NCBI GenBank assembly: GCA_963585895.1
Contig: OY757917.1
Coordinates: 101,599,868-101,663,867, forward strand
DNA length: 64,000 nt
Origin: Sepioteuthis lessoniana
Lineage: Eukaryota; Mollusca; Cephalopoda; Myopsida; Loliginidae
Direction: 5' to 3'
In this document: in pieces, positions 34,365 through 45,468 of the stretch
Position numbering within the stretch: position 1 is the stretch's first letter
Layout of the letters: each line of letters opens with the position of its first letter
Notes under the pieces: generated by a model
Database searches by the model: none
What the model was told of the DNA's origin: nothing
Seen by the model: the letters and a program-made list of their open reading frames with translations, nothing else
Made by a program: the position numbers and the translations under genes

Positions 34365-35205
34365 TGGTTTTTATGTCATATCAACCATTGTACATTTTAT
34401 TTAATGACAAAAATATATATATATATATTAGTACAATTAAATGGAGACTCAAACTCGGTTAAGCCGTCATAAATTTATTTCGCCGGAGAATATTATTGTC
34501 GGTATATTCTCCGTCTCGTCAGATGACTCTTTTACATGCTCTGTATTGTCCCAGAGATGTGAATGAGGAGTTACAGTTCGTATTCAGAAGATAAGGAAAA
34601 TTAAAGAAATTATAAAATAAATTAAAAATCAGAAGATAAAGATAAAAATAAATATAAAAAACATAAAAATAAAAAACATTAAGTGGAACTCAAATTACAA
34701 AGCTACAAATTCTTTCATTCATAGGCGTGAGCAGAGGGTGTGAACATATATGTTAGAACGATTAAGAAATAAGAGTGGAATTAATCTACAGGTCAGTCCC
34801 TTAATGATTTTTTTTTTTAACACATTTTGTAGATAAGATTTTTAAATAAGCCAGAGTTCATTTTTTTTTTTTTTTTTAACACAGTTAAATGCTTTTACTT
34901 ATTTCTATCTAATATGAATAATTCTATTTACTATAAATCATTTGTTTGCAGTTTTGTGTTTTCAAGTATTCCTATGTATCACTAACAGTTCAATTAAACG
35001 TCAGTCAGTTGTTTACACACAGTTAAATGATCAAACAGTTCTATTTCAAAAAAATTCAGTTTAGCATGTCAACAAAATTAAATAAATCTAAGGATTGCTA
35101 TGTACAACTAATAACTAACATCAGCCATTTGTTTACACCAACTGGGCCACCTCGTCAAGGGTGGGGGCTTACTCATCTGCAGAGATGCAGTCAGTGGGTA
35201 ACACT
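34365..35205 (-). mobile_element. SINE-D copy, split by an unknown insert
   Basis: The reversed tail (TATGTCATATCAACCATTGT) lies at 34375. Array and partial 5' module lie at 34830-35205 (TTCTATTTACTATAAATCAT, CAGAGATGCAGTCAGTGG); body and tRNA-like part are deleted. The stretch 34441-34800 between them does not belong to D. Confidence 0.7.
34441..34800. other. Unidentified insert with hairpin, inside SINE-D
   Basis: The composition differs from the surroundings: AACTCGGTTAAGCCGTCATA, then a hairpin GGAGAATAT/ATATTCTCC with a ten-base loop at about 34484-34511, then GTCTCGTCAGATGACTC, then AAATA-rich sequence. It probably arrived as one insertion because D sequence lies on both sides. No coding region; family unknown. 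Confidence 0.45.
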
Positions 35206-35527
35206 TAAGGACCGAGTAATACTTAACAAACTAACTGTTCGGATGCTGACCAAAGAAAGACATGGGGAACACAAAAGGTTTGATTGAAAAACATATATTC
35301 AAGTAACAGAAACAAGATACAAGTGAACCTGGTTAAACACTAGTTAGTTGATAGAAAGCTGAGAGTCTAGTGTGATAGTGACTATCCATCCACTATGCAA
35401 ATGGTATCACACGTGATTGTGTCATGCTGATTGGTGTACTCTGTCTCATGCTCTTGTTGACATGTATTTATGGAGGAGGGAGAGTCCATTATGTAGGGAG
35501 TACAACACTAACCAAAATAGTAAGTAA
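35206..35527. other. Unclassified sequence between SINEs
   Basis: Somewhat less AT-rich (GATAGTGACTATCCATCCAC, GTACTCTGTCTCATGCTC). It matches no family in the window. Confidence 0.4.
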
Positions 35528-36042
35528 AATAAAGTAAAGTTGGCGACTGTAACCGGGGGCAACCAGAAGGCTCCCTTTTCAATAACTACTCCTTTCCCTG
35601 GATTACTCCACTTTACCCTTGATACATACCTTATATTGCCGAGTGTTAAGCAAGGAGGTATCATATTTACCAACCCCTCCGCTCAAAAATTGACCTTAAC
35701 AGGTTTGAATTCAGAGTATTCCTTCTCCTAGACTAGTTGCCTCACCAAGGCTGAAGAACCCAGTCTGTCCTACTATTTATCCATGGCTGGAGGGAGAATA
35801 ATTGGATTCATACCTTTCACAAGGGTATTAGTGCTATGTGAAATGCAATCAATCTCATCCAGGATTTGAACTCGTGTTGTCGTGTCCATTTCCTACGACA
35901 ATAACCATTACACCATGGGCACCTTAAGCAAGGAGGTATCAACTACCATTTTTAAAGTCTTTGGTATGACGTGACCGGGAATTGAACCCAGGTCTCTCGG
36001 ACCATTGGCAAACACTCAACCCACTAGGCCTATGAGCCGATC
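35528..36042 (-). mobile_element. SINE-B copy split by SINE-A
   Basis: Reversed B: body end AAAGTTGGCGACTG at 35536, GGATTACTCCACTTTACCC, then GAGTGTTAAGCAAGGAGG. It is interrupted at 35664-35923 and resumes with AACTACCATTTTTAAAGTC, box B GGAATTGAACCCAGG and CCCACTAGGCC. Both halves together make one complete B. Confidence 0.92.
35664..35923 (-). mobile_element. SINE-A copy nested in SINE-B, perfect TSD
   Basis: Reversed A from the 3' end (ATTTACCAACCCCTCCGCTC) through the core (CCATGGCTGGAGGGAGAATA) to box B (GGATTTGAACTCG) and box A (ATAACCATTACACCATGGG). A perfect 18-bp duplication, TTAAGCAAGGAGGTATCA, lies at 35646-35663 and 35924-35941. The duplicated bases are part of the host SINE-B. 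Confidence 0.95.
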
Positions 36043-37021
36043 TGAATAGTAAAAGATACAGATCTCTCTCTCTCTCTCTCTCTTCTCAATTAACAAGCAA
36101 AATTAACAGGCCAGGAGCAGATAACTGAAATTGCTACTGTTTCATACAAAAAAGCACAATAACCGTTGTATTAACTGTGACTATATATAAACATACTTAA
36201 CGCCCCCACCTATAGAAAATGGTAACAGACAAATAAAATGCTTCAGAGTACAAGTTCCTTTATGATGTTTACATTGACACTTCTTTGACAAATTCATATA
36301 TGCAGATTCCTTTATCTTACAAACCATCGAGAATGGTTTCTTTTCAATTACCCAGATCTCATTCAGCTGAAATGTTCTGATATAGAATAAAAAAAAATAT
36401 ACAAAAATGAAGATACTAATATGAATAATTCATAGGATAAATGAAAATTATTCATCTCAGAACTAGAGACATCATTCAACAATCACTTGTTTTGAAGGCT
36501 AAAATCCTTTTTATCTTGAGAGCACCAAGAAATTAACAAAAGGCCAAAAGGAAAGATCTGCATTTCCCTCTTAAGCAGGCCATGCTACAGCAAGAACACT
36601 AGATAATACCAATAGAACAACATTTTCCCCTTAAAGAGTTGATACAAAACTTTATAAGCATCATCTCAAAGAAAGTATTAGACATAAGTATTTGAACAAG
36701 TACAGAGTCTGTTCTTATTGCCGAAGACAGCAAGAGTCATTAAGGATTTGGAATAAAGAAAAGGGATCCAAATTAACAGAAAGTTTGACAACTTCTCTAA
36801 ATAGCAATGCGAGTACATCTTTTCCATTTCTTTGGTAGATTCCAGAAAAGATTTTAGAAGGATAAGAAAAATTCATTTATTCCAGAAAATTTAACATTCA
36901 AAACAAAAATGAGAAATAAAGAATGAAATAAAAAAAAATTCAAAAAAAAAAAAAAAAAAAAAATGAAACCACAACATGATTAATGCATGCCCAATGCCAA
37001 TTGCAAAAAACAAAAAAAAAA

Positions 37022-37052
<31 letters not shown>

Positions 37053-37419
37053 CAGGGGCTTAAACTGCTGTCCCTCACAATTTACACAGCTTTGAAGTCT
37101 AATATAAACAACCAAGCCAATTCCACCAACTATCCACCGACTTTTGGACCGCCTTGTATTTAACACACACACACACACACAAAAAGCTTCTTCCAAAGAA
37201 CAGATTTACATCGATTATAAACTCCAATATTAAGGTTTCTTAATTTCAGTTGCTTTTTATGATAACTTATGGAACATTCCACTAGCATTAGTAGGCAGTA
37301 TGGATTAAAAATAAATAATTTTCTGACAAGACTAACATGCACCCTGATCCCATCATCATTAGAGTATTTTTCTACTGCAGAAGGCATATATATACATGTA
37401 TATATATATGCCCCCACAC
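36043..37419. other. AT-rich stretch with (TC)n, A-tracts and (AC)n
   Basis: (TC)n at about 36064-36083, A-tracts at 36943-36963 and 37010-37049, (AC)n at about 37163-37180. No gene recognised. Confidence 0.6.
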
Positions 37420-37668
37420 GCAGGCTAATGCGTAGAGTGTTCGCCAATGGTCCAGGAGACCGGGGTTCAATCCCAGGTCAAGGCATATCAAAGACTCAAA
37501 AATGGTATTTGATTCCACCTTGCTTAGCACTCAGCATTATAAGGTTAGGATTAAGGGTGAAATGGAGAATTCCAAGAGGAGTAGCGCCCTCCCCTATACT
37601 TTGGTGTAATAGCTATTGAAAAGGGAGCCTTCAAGTCTCCCTCGAATAAGGTCGCCAACTTTATATAA
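37420..37668 (+). mobile_element. SINE-B copy
   Basis: AGGCTAATGCGTAGAGTG, box B GGGGTTCAATCCCAGG, only five A in the linker, body GGTATTTGATTCCACCTTGC, end GGTCGCCAACTTTAT. Confidence 0.87.
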
Positions 37669-37802
37669 AAAATTAAGAGTAACAAGGAATAGCAACTTGA
37701 AACCTATAATACAAGAACAAAATCAAAAGCATGAATTTCTTTAAAAAAAATTTAAAAAAAAAAAATTATGGTCCCAACATATTCATTGGAATCTCATAAG
37801 TT

Positions 37803-38060
37803 GACAATCATGGTTAAGGGCGACCTGAAGACTTCCTTTTCAATAACTACAACTCTAAGGTGTAGAAGAAGGCATTACTCCTTTCCCTAGATAGCTCCAC
37901 TTTACCCTTGATAGCTCCACTTTACCCTTTACCTTATATTGCCGAGTGTTAAGTAAGGAGGTATCAATTATCATTTGTTGAGTCTTTGGTATGATTTGAT
38001 CTGGGATTGAATCCTGGTCTCCCGAGCCATAGGCGAACATTATCCACTAGGCCAGTACTG
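37803..38060 (-). mobile_element. SINE-B copy with internal 20-bp duplication
   Basis: Reversed B. GATAGCTCCACTTTACCCTT occurs twice in tandem (about 37892-37931), a local duplication not seen in other copies. Box B is GGGATTGAATCCTGG. Confidence 0.87.
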
Positions 38061-38097
38061 TAATTAAAAATACTTAAATCTAATCATGATTCACCAA

Positions 38098-38345
38098 ATG
38101 TCGGGGGAGGGGAGGGGTATGACAAAATGGCTTAAGTGCTGAAATGCAGCCTTGAAGTAAGCAAGTTCAAACTTTAGTAGCACTATTACATTCCCTTTTT
38201 GGACTGATATCTTTGAGAAAGGCATGAACCCCTATATTACTTCCAACTGGGTTAAATAGTATCACTGCTGTTCGTCAATGAGGATGGCTTTGGCATTAAA
38301 TAACCAACAAAGGCTGATATGCCATTAAAACAAAGAAACCAAGCC
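38098..38345 (+). mobile_element. SINE-C copy, diverged
   Basis: The head is degraded (ATGACAAAATGGCTTAAGTG). Box B is AAGTTCAAACTTTAG, the core AAGGCATGAACCCCTATATT, the tail TTGGCATTAAATAACCAACA and AGGCTGATATGCCATTAAAA. Confidence 0.8.
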
Positions 38346-38478
38346 AAACTAAATGTCCATCTGTACAGCTAATGTTTTGCCATTTTGGACCCAATTTCAA
38401 AATTTCCAGGAACTGTTAGATTCATGCCTGGAAACATTTAAAACTATACAAGGAAATCTAATTCAGAGATTATTTATA

Positions 38479-38557
<79 letters not shown>

Positions 38558-38821
38558 CAAATTTTATCATTTATTTATATAAAGTTTGAGAGAATTGAAG
38601 ATATCCAAATAATCTGAAGATGTCTTCCAAACAATACACTGTGTGAACAAGGCTTTAGGAAATAATACTAAATGAAAAGTCATTTAAAAAACTAACAAAT
38701 TTTAAGAAAGTCATTTTAATACAAATAAATATCCTAAACTTTAATATGTTCAAACATTTTAAAAGTATAGAAAAATGAAAATGCTAAGTGATCCAGCTCA
38801 GACTACTTTTTGGGTAGATTT
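38346..38821. repeat. AT-rich stretch with long (AT)n
   Basis: An (AT)n run of about 78 bases covers roughly 38474-38551. The rest is unannotated. Confidence 0.8.
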
Positions 38822-39053
38822 GGTTTTGGTTTATCTAAATAGCATATCACCTTTCATGGATTTATCTAATACCAAAATCATCCTTATAGAACAGTAGCGA
38901 TATCATTTAACCTATAACTGGGGGTGGGGTTCATACCTTTCCCCCCAAGGGCATTGGTCCCTTAGTGAACGTAATAGCATGGTTGGAATTCAGAATCACT
39001 ATGCTGATGTAGTCCCAGCATATTAGCCACTATGCAATAGGGACATCATTTTT
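38822..39053 (-). mobile_element. SINE-C copy, diverged
   Basis: Reversed C: tail AATAGCATATCACCTTTCAT, core GATATCATTTAACCTATAAC, box B area GGTTGGAATTCAGAATC, box A remnant TAGCCACTATGCAATAGGG. Confidence 0.75.
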
Positions 39054-39334
39054 AGTTAGGACCTGTCCCTCACCTAAGTATGATATACATCCTTCATTTT
39101 TTATAAAGACAATTCCACAATACATATATAATGGGGTAAGTACATACTGCAAGTTCAAATACTATTATAACTAATATATATAATTATAACTAATCATGGA
39201 TGTGGTTTACACCAGTTTTCAAAAATGTTAGATTTAACCACATTTCAGACTTGAGCCGATTAATCCAGCTTTTAAACTATTAACTCCAGTCAACAACAAC
39301 CACAACCAATCTCTTGTAACTTGGGTTTGGATTC

Positions 39335-39605
39335 AAGTTTTGTTTAATGGCATAACCAACTTAACCTATTTGGGTACATACGATTTATAAACATTTTGCT
39401 AATAACATTTTTAAACAAGGACGAGTTTATTTTTCTTCACAATTAAGTGATTTCGTGTACATCCATCCATCATGAATCATTCTATTTACTTTTAATCATT
39501 TGTTTGCACACAGTCAAACATTCTCAAGACTTATGAAACAGCAATAATTTAACATCAGTCATTTTGTTTGCACACATTTAAATAGACATGATATGTAAGA
39601 GATTA
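39335..39605 (-). mobile_element. SINE-D tail and array fragment
   Basis: TGTTTAATGGCATAACCAAC, ATTTTTAAACAAGGACGAG, TTTTAATCATTTGTTTGCAC and CAGTCATTTTGTTTGCACAC. No body or head. Confidence 0.65.
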
Positions 39606-39729
39606 GGTTAAAAAGTAAAAATAAAAATTACAAATTGGATGGTTTGTAAAGTAAAAATTTAAAAAGGAGATTGAGCTCATCTGTTTGCGCACAACTAAAT
39701 GGTTCTAAGTTTTGTAGTTATTTGTTATA

Positions 39730-40317
39730 CCTTCTAGATCAAGACTGGCCACACGTTGCTATCCATGCTTTCTACACTATAGGATCTTTGTTGAACCTAA
39801 GCATTGCAGTGTTTATTCATTCCCATCATTCTTGATGCTGCATCGAATTTGGCTAGAGGCAGTTTGAAAGTGTCTCCTGGTCTTTCACTGTTCACTTTGG
39901 TGTTGATGTGTATTCTTCCAGTTTGGCCAATGGGGGCCTGTGCTTTCTGTTTAAGTTACCCTGGCTTTTGATTGTTGGTGTAGAGTTCATTTCAATTTGC
40001 TCTATATTTTTTTAATTTGTTTTTAGTTTCTGTAGGAGGGGAGGGGAGTTGGTTTTTGATTTTCTTGAAGTTGATCTATGTCTATTTTTTTGTAGCTTGT
40101 GTTTCATTTTTTTTGGTAGTGGTTGTTTTATTAACAGGTTTTTTCCTATATTAAGTATCGTGGGTTTTAGGGTTTTAATTAGGTTTTATAGTTGATTTAT
40201 TAGGTTTATCAATCCTTTTTTATTTGAGTGTTTATTTGGTATTTGGCCTAATGAGTAGAGTGTTTGCCAATGGTCTGGGAGACCAAGGTTCAATCCCAGG
40301 TTGAGTCATACCATAGA

Positions 40318-40367
<50 letters not shown>

Positions 40368-40720
40368 CTTGATGCCTCCTTGCTTAACGCTCAATATTAT
40401 AAGGTGTGGATCAAGGGTAATGAGGAGCAATCCAGGGAATGGAGTAGTGCTCTCCCCTATACCACGGAAAAAAGGGAGCCTTCAGGTCACCCTCGACTAA
40501 TGTCGCCAACTTTACTTTTTTATTTGGTTTTCATTAAGAGTTTGTGATTTTAGCAAAAGTTGGTTTAATGAAGGGCATTTCTACAAGTCTTCTTGCTTCT
40601 GGGAAGCTAATATTTTGTGCAACTGATTTTTAAGATTTTTTTTTCAGATTTTGCAGAGTTTTGAATCGCAGTTCACTTTGGTGTTCATATGTATTCTTCT
40701 ATTTTCCTTACACAATGATA
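39730..40720 (-). mobile_element. LINE ORF1 remnant split by SINE-B
   Basis: On the minus strand, 40536-40625 reads VAQNISFPEARRLVEMP then PFIKPTFAKITNS. This is the segment that follows the zinc knuckles in ORF1 (gag-like) proteins of Jockey/CR1-type LINEs. Upstream, TKVNCD and LCKI near 40660-40690 may be what is left of the cysteine knuckles. Beyond the SINE-B, 39960-40230 reads GLINLINQL and ILNIGKNLLIKQPLPKK, then Lys/Ser/Pro-rich sequence, plausible for the ORF1 C-terminus. RIHINTKVNSERPG at about 39900 resembles RIHMNTKVNCD at about 40680, so a piece may be duplicated. Broken by stops. Confidence 0.55.
40241..40518 (+). mobile_element. SINE-B copy in LINE, TSD present, A-tract of 44
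   Basis: TTGGCCTAATGAGTAGAGTG, box B AGGTTCAATCCCAGG, an internal A-tract of 44 (40321-40364), body GGAGCAATCCAGGGAATGG, end GTCGCCAACTTTAC. TTTATTTGGT flanks it at 40231-40240 and 40519-40528. Confidence 0.9.
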
Positions 40721-40825
40721 AAACTGATACTTCTAGTTTCTTAAACTCAAAAACCAAATTAAAACAGAAACTTTACAGTACATGTTTATCCAACCCACAG
40801 GTTGCAACATAGTAAAACTGGTTTA

Positions 40826-41005
40826 AATGGTTTTCCTTCTAGACTGGTTGCCTGACCAAGGCTAAGGAGCCCAGTCTGCCCAACAATTTTCCCATAGCTG
40901 GAGAACAAAAGGATTAATGCTTTTCTCAAGGGCATAGGATGAAGTGAAATACAGTCTCATCTCAAATCTGAACTTGGGTAAAGAATTCATTTCCATTGCA
41001 TCTCT
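40826..41005 (-). mobile_element. SINE-A partial copy
   Basis: Reversed A core: TCCTTCTAGACTGGTTGCC, CCCAGTCTGCCCAACAA, TCCCATAGCTGGAG, TCTCAAGGGCATA. Neither the 3' end nor box A is left. Confidence 0.75.
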
Positions 41006-41104
41006 CAAACCACTGTATAGAGAGAAAAAAAAAAAAAAAACAAAAAAAAAAAACATGGTTCATTCTTTGTGTCAACTAAATCAGACCAGTGTTGCTATTA
41101 ATTT

Positions 41105-41490
41105 CCAAAAAGATGTATTTGATCCTTAGATAGGGTCCTAACAAGTACTAACACTCAGGATCAGAGTGAATCTGGAGTAATGGCAATGAAAGAGCACCAT
41201 ATACTCCTCAGATTTACAGGGGTAAGACACCCTCCAACAAGTGTTCTGGATATGACACAAAACCATCTGATGGTAAGGTTTCGGTGATGTTGAAGCTTTC
41301 GGGAATGCAGGGTACTCCTTCATTGTCATCACTTCCAGATCTACACTGGTCCAGAGCAGTAGCACTTGATAGAGTCCTATCTATGGGTCACATGTTTGGC
41401 ATTAAACCAAGAGCAAACAAATGACTTGTGCTAAATTGAATGGTTAGAAATAGAACTGTTTGATCATTTAACAGTGTGTGTGTATCTAAA

Positions 41491-41536
<46 letters not shown>

Positions 41537-41705
41537 CTAACAGGATTTGGCATTAAATGAACAATGATGGTTGATAAGCCAGAAAACCAAATCAAACAAA
41601 CAATCCTCAGATTTCCAGTCAACCTACCAGATGCAATTTAGCATCATACGCAGGTCTTACCCCTCAGTATAGGGGGGGTGTATTCAATGTATTCTAAACC
41701 TCACC
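41105..41705 (-). mobile_element. SINE-D copy hosting a forward SINE-D
   Basis: Reversed D: body CTTAGATAGGGTCCTAACAA and GGCAATGAAAGAGCACCATA up to 41219. After the insert it resumes with CCAGATGCAATTTAGCATCA and GTGTATTCAATGTATTCTAA up to 41705. No tail or array on the left. Confidence 0.8.
41220..41603 (+). mobile_element. SINE-D copy nested in SINE-D, opposite strand
   Basis: Starts inside the 5' module at GGGTAAGACACCC, then GTTCTGGATATGACACAAAA, body GAGTCCTATCTATGGGTCAC, a short array, an (AT)n run (41492-41535), and the tail GGATTTGGCATTAAATGAAC, ending at CAAATCAAACAAACAA. The flanks TCCTCAGATTTACAG (41205-41219) and TCCTCAGATTTCCAG (41604-41618) differ at one of 15 bases. Confidence 0.9.
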
Positions 41706-42848
41706 CATAGCACAGGACATGAAATGAAGTTCAGTGAAAAGATCTGAGAACAACTATATTAGAAATAAAATTGATTAAAAAGAATAAAAGTTCTATTTGA
41801 TGCCACTTTTTCCTTTTTAAACCAGGAGTGGGAGGGTCTATTACATCTGAAAAAGGCAGTAGAATATACCAGTCAAAACATTGAACAACAAAGACAGTTT
41901 GTATAAAGATTTCTTTGCATGTCTACATCTATTGGCAAGTCTTAGATGTTCACTATATTCAGTAAATTTATATACTTGAAAAATTATCTAAATCTATAAA
42001 TAACTATGTCTACTGTAACTGTATTTGACACAAGTAGACCATCAGGGTGTTTGCATAGCTTGGAATCATGCAGAAACAGTACACCTAACTTTCTGCAAAC
42101 AAAAACAAATAGAAGAGAAAAAAAAAAGAAATTGTCATTTCTAAATGCAGTTAAGGTACATTATCTAAGCCATCTCTTCTCACGAGACAAAAATCTGTAA
42201 TTATATGTAATAAAATCATAAAAATGGCAGAAGATATACGTAATGAATACAATATCTTCTATTATTTCTTTTCTGAATGCGAAGAAAAGTCACATTTGTT
42301 TGAAAGATGGCAAGAAAGAAAGAAAAAAAAAAAAAAAATAGGGGGAGGTATTGAAAATTCAGCTATGAAGAATGAATCTAGCATCATCTCAGCTAGTTTT
42401 GTCTTTTTTTTTTTTTTTTTTTTTTTTTACATATTTACTAAACTTCTGTTAGTATAGAAAGAAAATGGCAAGAAAGATATTGCTTTAATCTTCCAAGAAT
42501 CATAGCCTGCTTCTCTTAGTAAAAACGGGAATTCAAATGTACATTTATTTTTATTAACTCCTCAATGCCAAGAGAGAATGCACAACTGCTTTAGCCAAGA
42601 GACAAGACTTATTGGACTAGTTTTAACTTAGTTTGGCACAAGGTAAAAATCATGTTACTCCAATACTTTGAAAATTCAGCAGATAAAGTCCTGACTTACC
42701 AGGGCTTGAACACCAGTGAGAAATATCATTTATCTTCAGACAAGCCTCTTATTTACAAATAATCCAAAGAAATTTATTAACCCCTTACTTCCCAAGATAT
42801 AGAGCTGTCAAACAACCCCCACTCTACCACAAATAGGCATACAAGCTG

Positions 42849-42882
<34 letters not shown>

Positions 42883-44685
42883 CTTTAGATACCAAAATGT
42901 ACTTCAATTTCTGATTATTCAAAGAAGCAAAAAATAAAATAAAATAATTTCATTTTTTTCTTATATATCTAAATATAAATTTCTAGTTAACTCAAAATTA
43001 CAGACCAGATTGAAATATAAACAAGATCTTGTGGATAAGAACAATTATTCCTAAAAACCCTATACATAGGGTAGGCCAAAGTAAATGGACAAAGGGCTCA
43101 ATATTCATTACAACAACAATAAAACAAAAAATTACATATCAAAATATGTGTGTGTATATGAGAGAGAGGGGGGGGAGAGGAAGGACCTCATCCTTGTAAG
43201 AGTCCTTAGAGTGCAATGGGAGATAAAGATACATTTGGACTATTTTCAACCCAGTCAATGGTTAAAGATAAACTATTTTATAACTTATACAAAAAGTATT
43301 CAATAGAATATATTTTAATGAAAATTTTTTATTCTTCAACATAATAGAACTATTTATCATTAAGAACTTTGTGAGCTGTCATTTTATTTCCTGCCAACAA
43401 TAGTTCACAACGTTTAATCTTGTTTCCAAAAGGTACACTGTTCCTCACCATTGAATATGTTTGGCTTATTTACTGGCATATCAACTCCTTGCAGGTTATT
43501 TAATATCAAAATCTGATTCATTTCTAAAATGTTTCATTATAATCATAACTATATTTTTAATATCTAGTAGCATTTTTTTTTTTAAGAAAAAAAATCATTG
43601 CACCCTTCCCCAACAATCCATTGATGGTACATAGAAACCAGGTTTTCACACAGCAGAAGGGGACATCAGTAAGAATCTAAAGGCTTATTCGTATCTGTGT
43701 TGCATTCTGTTCAGTCCCAAGTGGCAACCCAAGAGAATTGTAATAAGAATTAGGAAGAGAAAAGATAATACTAGTCAGAATTATCAATAATTCACTGGAA
43801 TTCTAAGAGTGAATCAAAATAACCCAGGAATTATTCAAGTAATCAATAAATAGCAACAAATTACTTTTTTTGTCAGGAATAAAAAGCAAGTTTTATTCAT
43901 CTCCCCATAAAGGCAAATATGTCATGTCAGTTTAATGAGTCCCCACATGTGTGAGTAAAAAGCAAAAATTAGCCAGTCACAAAACCTGTTGCTGCAGGCA
44001 TCAGGATGTACCTAGTGACTATTGCTTTTATTGCAATGAAAAGCAAGGAACCAGAATTTTTATCAAGCTCTTATATTACTTGGAGTCATCATAAGGCCAA
44101 TTTTGGAGAGTTAATAAGGCCCCCATCACCACCACTTCTTTCAAATAAAAGATAGGTCACACCATCTTAAATTCTTCAAGCAGTACTGAACTAAAAGCTC
44201 ACAATTAATCAGTTTATTTTCCAAGCAATGAATGAATAAATAAATAAATAAAAAAGAATGATGTAGAGAGATGAAAGCCAAAGATAGTCATTTGAGCTTA
44301 TCAACATAGAGTTATCCAAAAAGAGAAAACAGACCCCCTGTGAAAGATGTGCATGGGAGGGAATGATCTTCAGTTCCATACTGAAGAGAAAAAAAAAAAA
44401 AAAAATGGCAAGGTACCAACAAACCCATTTAACAACAAATGCTCATTTTGAGATGAGCAGTCATTACCAAAAGTAGAAAGGGACTTGATATTTTTTTTTT
44501 TTTTTAACATTCTCCCCCTGCATTCGTTTTTTTAAGAGAGACAAAATTCTAAACCCAAGTTTTTGTTAGACACACAGACTTTGTTTTGACAAGATACTCA
44601 ATTTACTAAATATCCTCACATAGCAACTCAAAGCAGAATAAAAACACTTCCTCAATTTACCTTATCAGGTCTGACCTAGAAAAAA

Positions 44686-44734
<49 letters not shown>

Positions 44735-45168
44735 AATGAATATAAAAATAAAACTCTTACAAGTCTGTTTTCAAATGATTCTAACAAAATTGCATTCTAC
44801 AGTGAATTTTTTTCTTCAATAAGCAATTTTTCTCTAGACCAGCTGTTCTCCATTTAACACAAGTCATTAACTAAAATTTACTTAGCCAGAAAAGACTTCC
44901 ACAGATTGTCTGTTTTTATAATTGAGATTTACATAATTATCTATTTACTTATATACATAAAAAAAATGAAATGACATGCACACATGATTAATTAGAATTT
45001 TTAAAATTATATTATTCTATTTAATAGAATATTCATCTTGGACCAACCATAGATTTCACCTATGAAAATCAAACAATTTACCTTTCAATTTATTTAAAAC
45101 TAGAAAATTAAAAGTACACCAAGCAATTAAACAAAAATAACTACATACATTTCTATTTACATCACAAT
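41706..45168. other. Long repeat-poor AT-rich stretch
   Basis: No SINE, LINE or gene is convincing over nearly 3.5 kb. A-tracts at about 42849-42879 and 44691-44732, a T run at 42402-42428, and a G/A run near 43160. A small reversed SINE-D tail piece is at 43455-43515 (TACTGGCATATCAACTCCTT). TTTGGCACAAGG near 42632 may be a SINE-F trace. Short open readings have no recognisable motif. Confidence 0.55.
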
Positions 45169-45170
45169 AT

Positions 45171-45468
45171 ACAGGGTGTTTCAGAAATATTTACATCTAA
45201 AGTTTTAAGAGCATAAATAGAAACAACTAAAAATTCTATACTCAGTGTTTTTTTCCATTTCTTTTAGACCATAAAAATACTATTTACTGGAAAAGAAAAG
45301 GTGTCTGAACAATAAACCGTTTATTTAAAGAGTTATTTCTATAAATGCTGTTAAAATTCGACATCAATGAGGATTGCTCAATTTATTAGATTACAAAATG
45401 ATATCAAATTTTCTCAAATCCCCAGTACATCTCAAATGATATCAAATTTCTTGAAACACTTTAATAGT
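45171..45468. mobile_element. MITE with mariner-like ends, copy 2
   Basis: The left end ACAGGGTGTTTCAGAAATAT follows TA. The right end on the other strand is AAGTGTTTCAAGAAATTT. The interior (AATTTTAACAGCATTTATAG on the reverse strand) matches the interior of copy 1 at 5231-5492 (AATTTTTAACAGCATGTGTA), so the two are one family in opposite orientation. Confidence 0.6.

Noticed and set aside
39730-40230. Host exon in the T/G-rich stretch
   Set aside because: The minus-strand reading is broken and fits better with a LINE ORF1 C-terminus next to the ISFPEARR segment.
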